Shown in pieces: positions 14,138 to 15,788 of a DNA stretch of 15,788 nucleotides (its first letter is position 1; each line of letters opens with the position of its first letter). The stretch is taken from positions 1-15,788 of the forward strand of contig NZ_JBJMIE010000017.1 in assembly GCF_045807065.1 (NCBI RefSeq), written 5' to 3'. This stretch comes from Actinophytocola sp045807065. Lineage in GTDB: Bacteria; Actinomycetota; Actinomycetes; Mycobacteriales; Pseudonocardiaceae. Below the pieces are notes generated by a model, which did no database searches, was not told the DNA's origin, and was given only the letters and a program-made list of their open reading frames with translations. The position numbers and the translations under genes were made by a program.

Positions 14138-15379
14138 GTGGCGGAGGACCTCACCGGGCGTCGCCTGGGGCACTACCGGATCGACGGGGTGCTCGGCAAG
14201 GGCGGCATGAGCGTGATGTACCGCGCCACGGACATCCGGCTCGGCCGCAAGGTGGCGCTCAAGATCATCGCCGAGCACCTCACCGAGGACCCGGAGTTCC
14301 GCGAGCGGTTCGTCGACGAGGCCCGCAACACCTCCGCGATCGACCACGCGAACGTGGTGCCGCTGTACGACTTCGGTGAGGTCGACGGGCTGCTCTACAT
14401 CGCCATGCGGCTGGTCGACGGCTCCGACCTGGCGTCGCTGATCAAGGACGGCCCGCTCCAGCCCGAACGCGCGCTCGCGCTGCTGACGCAGGTGGCCGAG
14501 GCGCTCGACAACCTGCACGAGCGCGGGCTCGTGCACCTGGACGTCAAGCCGGCGAACGTGCTGGTCACGAGCCGCGAGTCGACGGCGGAGCACGTGTACC
14601 TCGCGGACTTCGGCCTGACCCGCCGCGGCGCGACCGGCCACCGGACCAAGGGTGGCGACTTCCTCGGCTCACCCACCTACGCGGCGCCGGAGCACCTGCG
14701 TGGCGAGCCCGTCGACGCGCGCACCGACGCGTACTCGCTGGCCTGCGTGCTGTTCGCGTGCCTGTGCGGGCGACCGCCGTTCCAGGGCACGGTGCCCGGG
14801 GTCATCCAGGGGCACCTGAACCGGGACGTGCCGTCGCTCACCGCGCAGGCGCCGAACCTGCCGGCGGCTATAGACGACGTGATCCGCCGCGGGATGGCCA
14901 AGGTGCCCACCCAGCGGTACGCCAACTGCCGCGAGCTGCTCGCGGCGGCCAAGCAGGCGCTGTCCCAGCCGGTCCGCCGGCCGCCCGCCGTGCCGGTGGG
15001 CCCGCGGGCCGCCGCTCCGGCGCCCCCGTACCGGCCGCAGACCAGCACCCCGCCCGGCGGCTACCAGCGGCCCCCCGTGTCCTCAGCGGACCCCGTGCGG
15101 TTGCGGCCGCCGGTGCCAGCCGGGGCGAGCACGGCGTTCACGTCGTCCGACGGGGCGGCCGGCACGCGGTGGATCGCGCCGGTGATCGTGGGGATCGTCG
15201 CCATCGGGCTGATCGTGGGGGCGATCCTCCTGTTCTCCTCGTCGTCCGACGACCCGGGGACGGACAACAACCCCGGCGGTTCCGAGCAGACCACGACGAC
15301 CACCACCACGAAGAAGTCCGTGCCGTCCATCAGGGTCGGCGACGACGACTCCGGCGGCTCCTCCTCGACATCCCGCTGA
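14138..15379 (+). CDS. Membrane serine/threonine protein kinase (Hanks/PknB type, non-RD)
   Basis: 413 residues. The kinase domain (about 12-272) has the glycine loop GKGGMSVMY (20-28), K42 in VALK, E61 in the C helix, catalytic loop HLDVKPAN (D135, N140), DFG (157-159), APE (183-185), D197 and R260. All catalytic residues are kept, but the HRD arginine is Leu134 (codon CTG), making it a non-RD kinase that may not need activation-loop phosphorylation. A Pro-rich juxtamembrane linker (about 278-330), one helix (about 346-367) and a short Thr/Ser/Asp-rich outer tail (368-413) follow; there is no PASTA or other sensor domain. The GTG start has only a weak ribosome site (GGATGAG). It lies upstream of groEL; a link to heat shock is only positional. 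Confidence 0.93.
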   Translation: MAEDLTGRRLGHYRIDGVLGKGGMSVMYRATDIRLGRKVALKIIAEHLTEDPEFRERFVDEARNTSAIDHANVVPLYDFGEVDGLLYIAMRLVDGSDLASLIKDGPLQPERALALLTQVAEALDNLHERGLVHLDVKPANVLVTSRESTAEHVYLADFGLTRRGATGHRTKGGDFLGSPTYAAPEHLRGEPVDARTDAYSLACVLFACLCGRPPFQGTVPGVIQGHLNRDVPSLTAQAPNLPAAIDDVIRRGMAKVPTQRYANCRELLAAAKQALSQPVRRPPAVPVGPRAAAPAPPYRPQTSTPPGGYQRPPVSSADPVRLRPPVPAGASTAFTSSDGAAGTRWIAPVIVGIVAIGLIVGAILLFSSSSDDPGTDNNPGGSEQTTTTTTTKKSVPSIRVGDDDSGGSSSTSR

Positions 15380-15388
15380 CCTGCGTTT

Positions 15389-15415
15389 CTTGCACTCGGA
15401 CGGGGAGAGTGCTAA
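15389..15415 (+). promoter_or_regulatory. CIRCE operator 1 (HrcA binding site)
   Basis: CTTGCACTC, 9 bases, GAGTGCTAA: the right arm matches the CIRCE consensus exactly, the left arm differs at two positions. It lies over the core promoter of groEL. HrcA, the repressor that binds this site, is not encoded in the window. Confidence 0.92.
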
Positions 15416-15418
15416 ACA
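15390..15418 (+). promoter_or_regulatory. Candidate groEL promoter
   Basis: TTGCAC (15390-15395) and TAAACA (15413-15418) are 17 bases apart and lie within CIRCE 1. The transcription start would fall near 15425, inside CIRCE 2. Repressor bound at either site would block it. Confidence 0.6.
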
Positions 15419-15423
15419 CGGTC

Positions 15424-15450
15424 TTGGCACTCGGGCGTTTGGAGTGCCAG
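15424..15450 (+). promoter_or_regulatory. CIRCE operator 2 (HrcA binding site)
   Basis: TTGGCACTC, 9 bases, GAGTGCCAG: 8 of 9 arm positions pair and the GCACTC/GAGTGC core is intact. Its centre is 35 bases after that of CIRCE 1. A double CIRCE upstream of groEL is familiar in actinobacteria. Confidence 0.9.
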
Positions 15451-15550
15451 TTGAGGTCGGGACGGTGAGGCCGGGGAACTCCCGGTCGTCCGTCGCGGGC
15501 ACCGAGCCTGGCCAAGCAACGTACTTCCACAACGGAGGACTTACACCGCA

Positions 15551-15788
15551 ATGGCCAAGTTGATCGCGTTCGACGAGGAGGCGCGCCGCGGGCTCGAGCG
15601 GGGACTGAACATCCTCGCCGACGCCGTCAAGGTGACGCTCGGTCCTCGGGGCCGTAATGTCGTGCTCGAGAAGAAGTGGGGCGCGCCCACCATCACCAAC
15701 GATGGTGTGTCGATCGCCAAGGAGATCGAGCTCGAGGACCCGTGGGAGAAGATCGGGGCCGAGCTCGTCAAGGAAGTTGCCAAGAAGA
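15551..15788 (+). CDS. groEL: 60 kDa chaperonin GroEL (5' part; runs off the window end)
   Basis: GroEL assembles into a double ring that folds proteins with ATP and GroES. The first 79 codons are present: MAKLIAFDEEARRGLERGLN, then VTLGPRGRNVVLEKKWGAPTITNDGVSIAKEI, with the ATP-site segments TLGPRGRNV (about 29-37) and NDGV (about 50-53). GGAGG lies 12 bases before the ATG, and the message has a leader of about 125 bases. There is no groES directly upstream, so this is the stand-alone groEL2-type locus, matching M. tuberculosis Rv0440. Two CIRCE operators imply HrcA repression released by heat. The C-terminal end, which could separate groEL paralogues, is outside the window. Confidence 0.97.
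   Translation, partial: MAKLIAFDEEARRGLERGLNILADAVKVTLGPRGRNVVLEKKWGAPTITNDGVSIAKEIELEDPWEKIGAELVKEVAKK

Overview
The window is high-GC actinobacterial DNA, most likely from the Pseudonocardiales (Lentzea, Saccharothrix or Actinosynnema type). This rests on codon use, GTG and TTG starts, actinobacterial families such as DUF3263 and GT87, and gene order. From memory, the order thiC ... def / DUF3263 / LytR_C ... Cdc48-like ATPase, pssA, psd, moeA ... groEL follows the Mycobacterium tuberculosis stretch Rv0423c to Rv0440 (groEL2). The two-component system, GT87 transferase, HtrA-type protease, AIM24-like protein and serine/threonine kinase look like lineage-specific insertions in that conserved frame.

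Layout. Positions 1-1135 (minus): 5' part of thiC, with a TPP riboswitch and a good promoter upstream. 1172-1753 (plus): unknown protein with two identically spaced CxxC-x10-CxxC modules. 1740-3457 (minus): an OmpR-type response regulator overlapping its sensor kinase by ATGA. 3558-4721 (plus): a divergent multi-pass GT87 transferase. 4662-5573 (minus): a trypsin-like PDZ protease without a signal peptide. 5672-6241 (minus): peptide deformylase. 6360-7309 (plus): DUF3263 protein and LytR_C membrane protein, overlapping by ATGA. 7310-7436: nested inverted repeats that look like a bidirectional terminator. 7437-13259 (minus): Cdc48-like AAA+ ATPase, pssA, psd, a small GlsB-type membrane protein and moeA, interrupted by a 30-bp tandem repeat and by a 266-bp hairpin-rich gap. 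13327-13974 (plus): AIM24-like protein. 14138-15379 (plus): membrane serine/threonine kinase. 15551-end (plus): start of groEL behind two CIRCE operators.

How the genes work together. psd and pssA are almost contiguous and encode the last two steps of phosphatidylethanolamine synthesis (CDP-diacylglycerol to phosphatidylserine to PE). The ATPase lies just downstream on the same strand. thiC, moeA and def are cofactor and protein-maturation housekeeping genes. groEL is under HrcA/CIRCE heat-shock control.

I did not find a mobile element, CRISPR array, tRNA or rRNA, nor an obvious new multi-gene defence or biosynthetic system. The least explained items are the Cdc48-like ATPase with a degenerate first AAA domain beside the PE genes, the duplicated Cys-module protein, the cytosolic-looking HtrA, and several unassigned inverted or tandem repeats.
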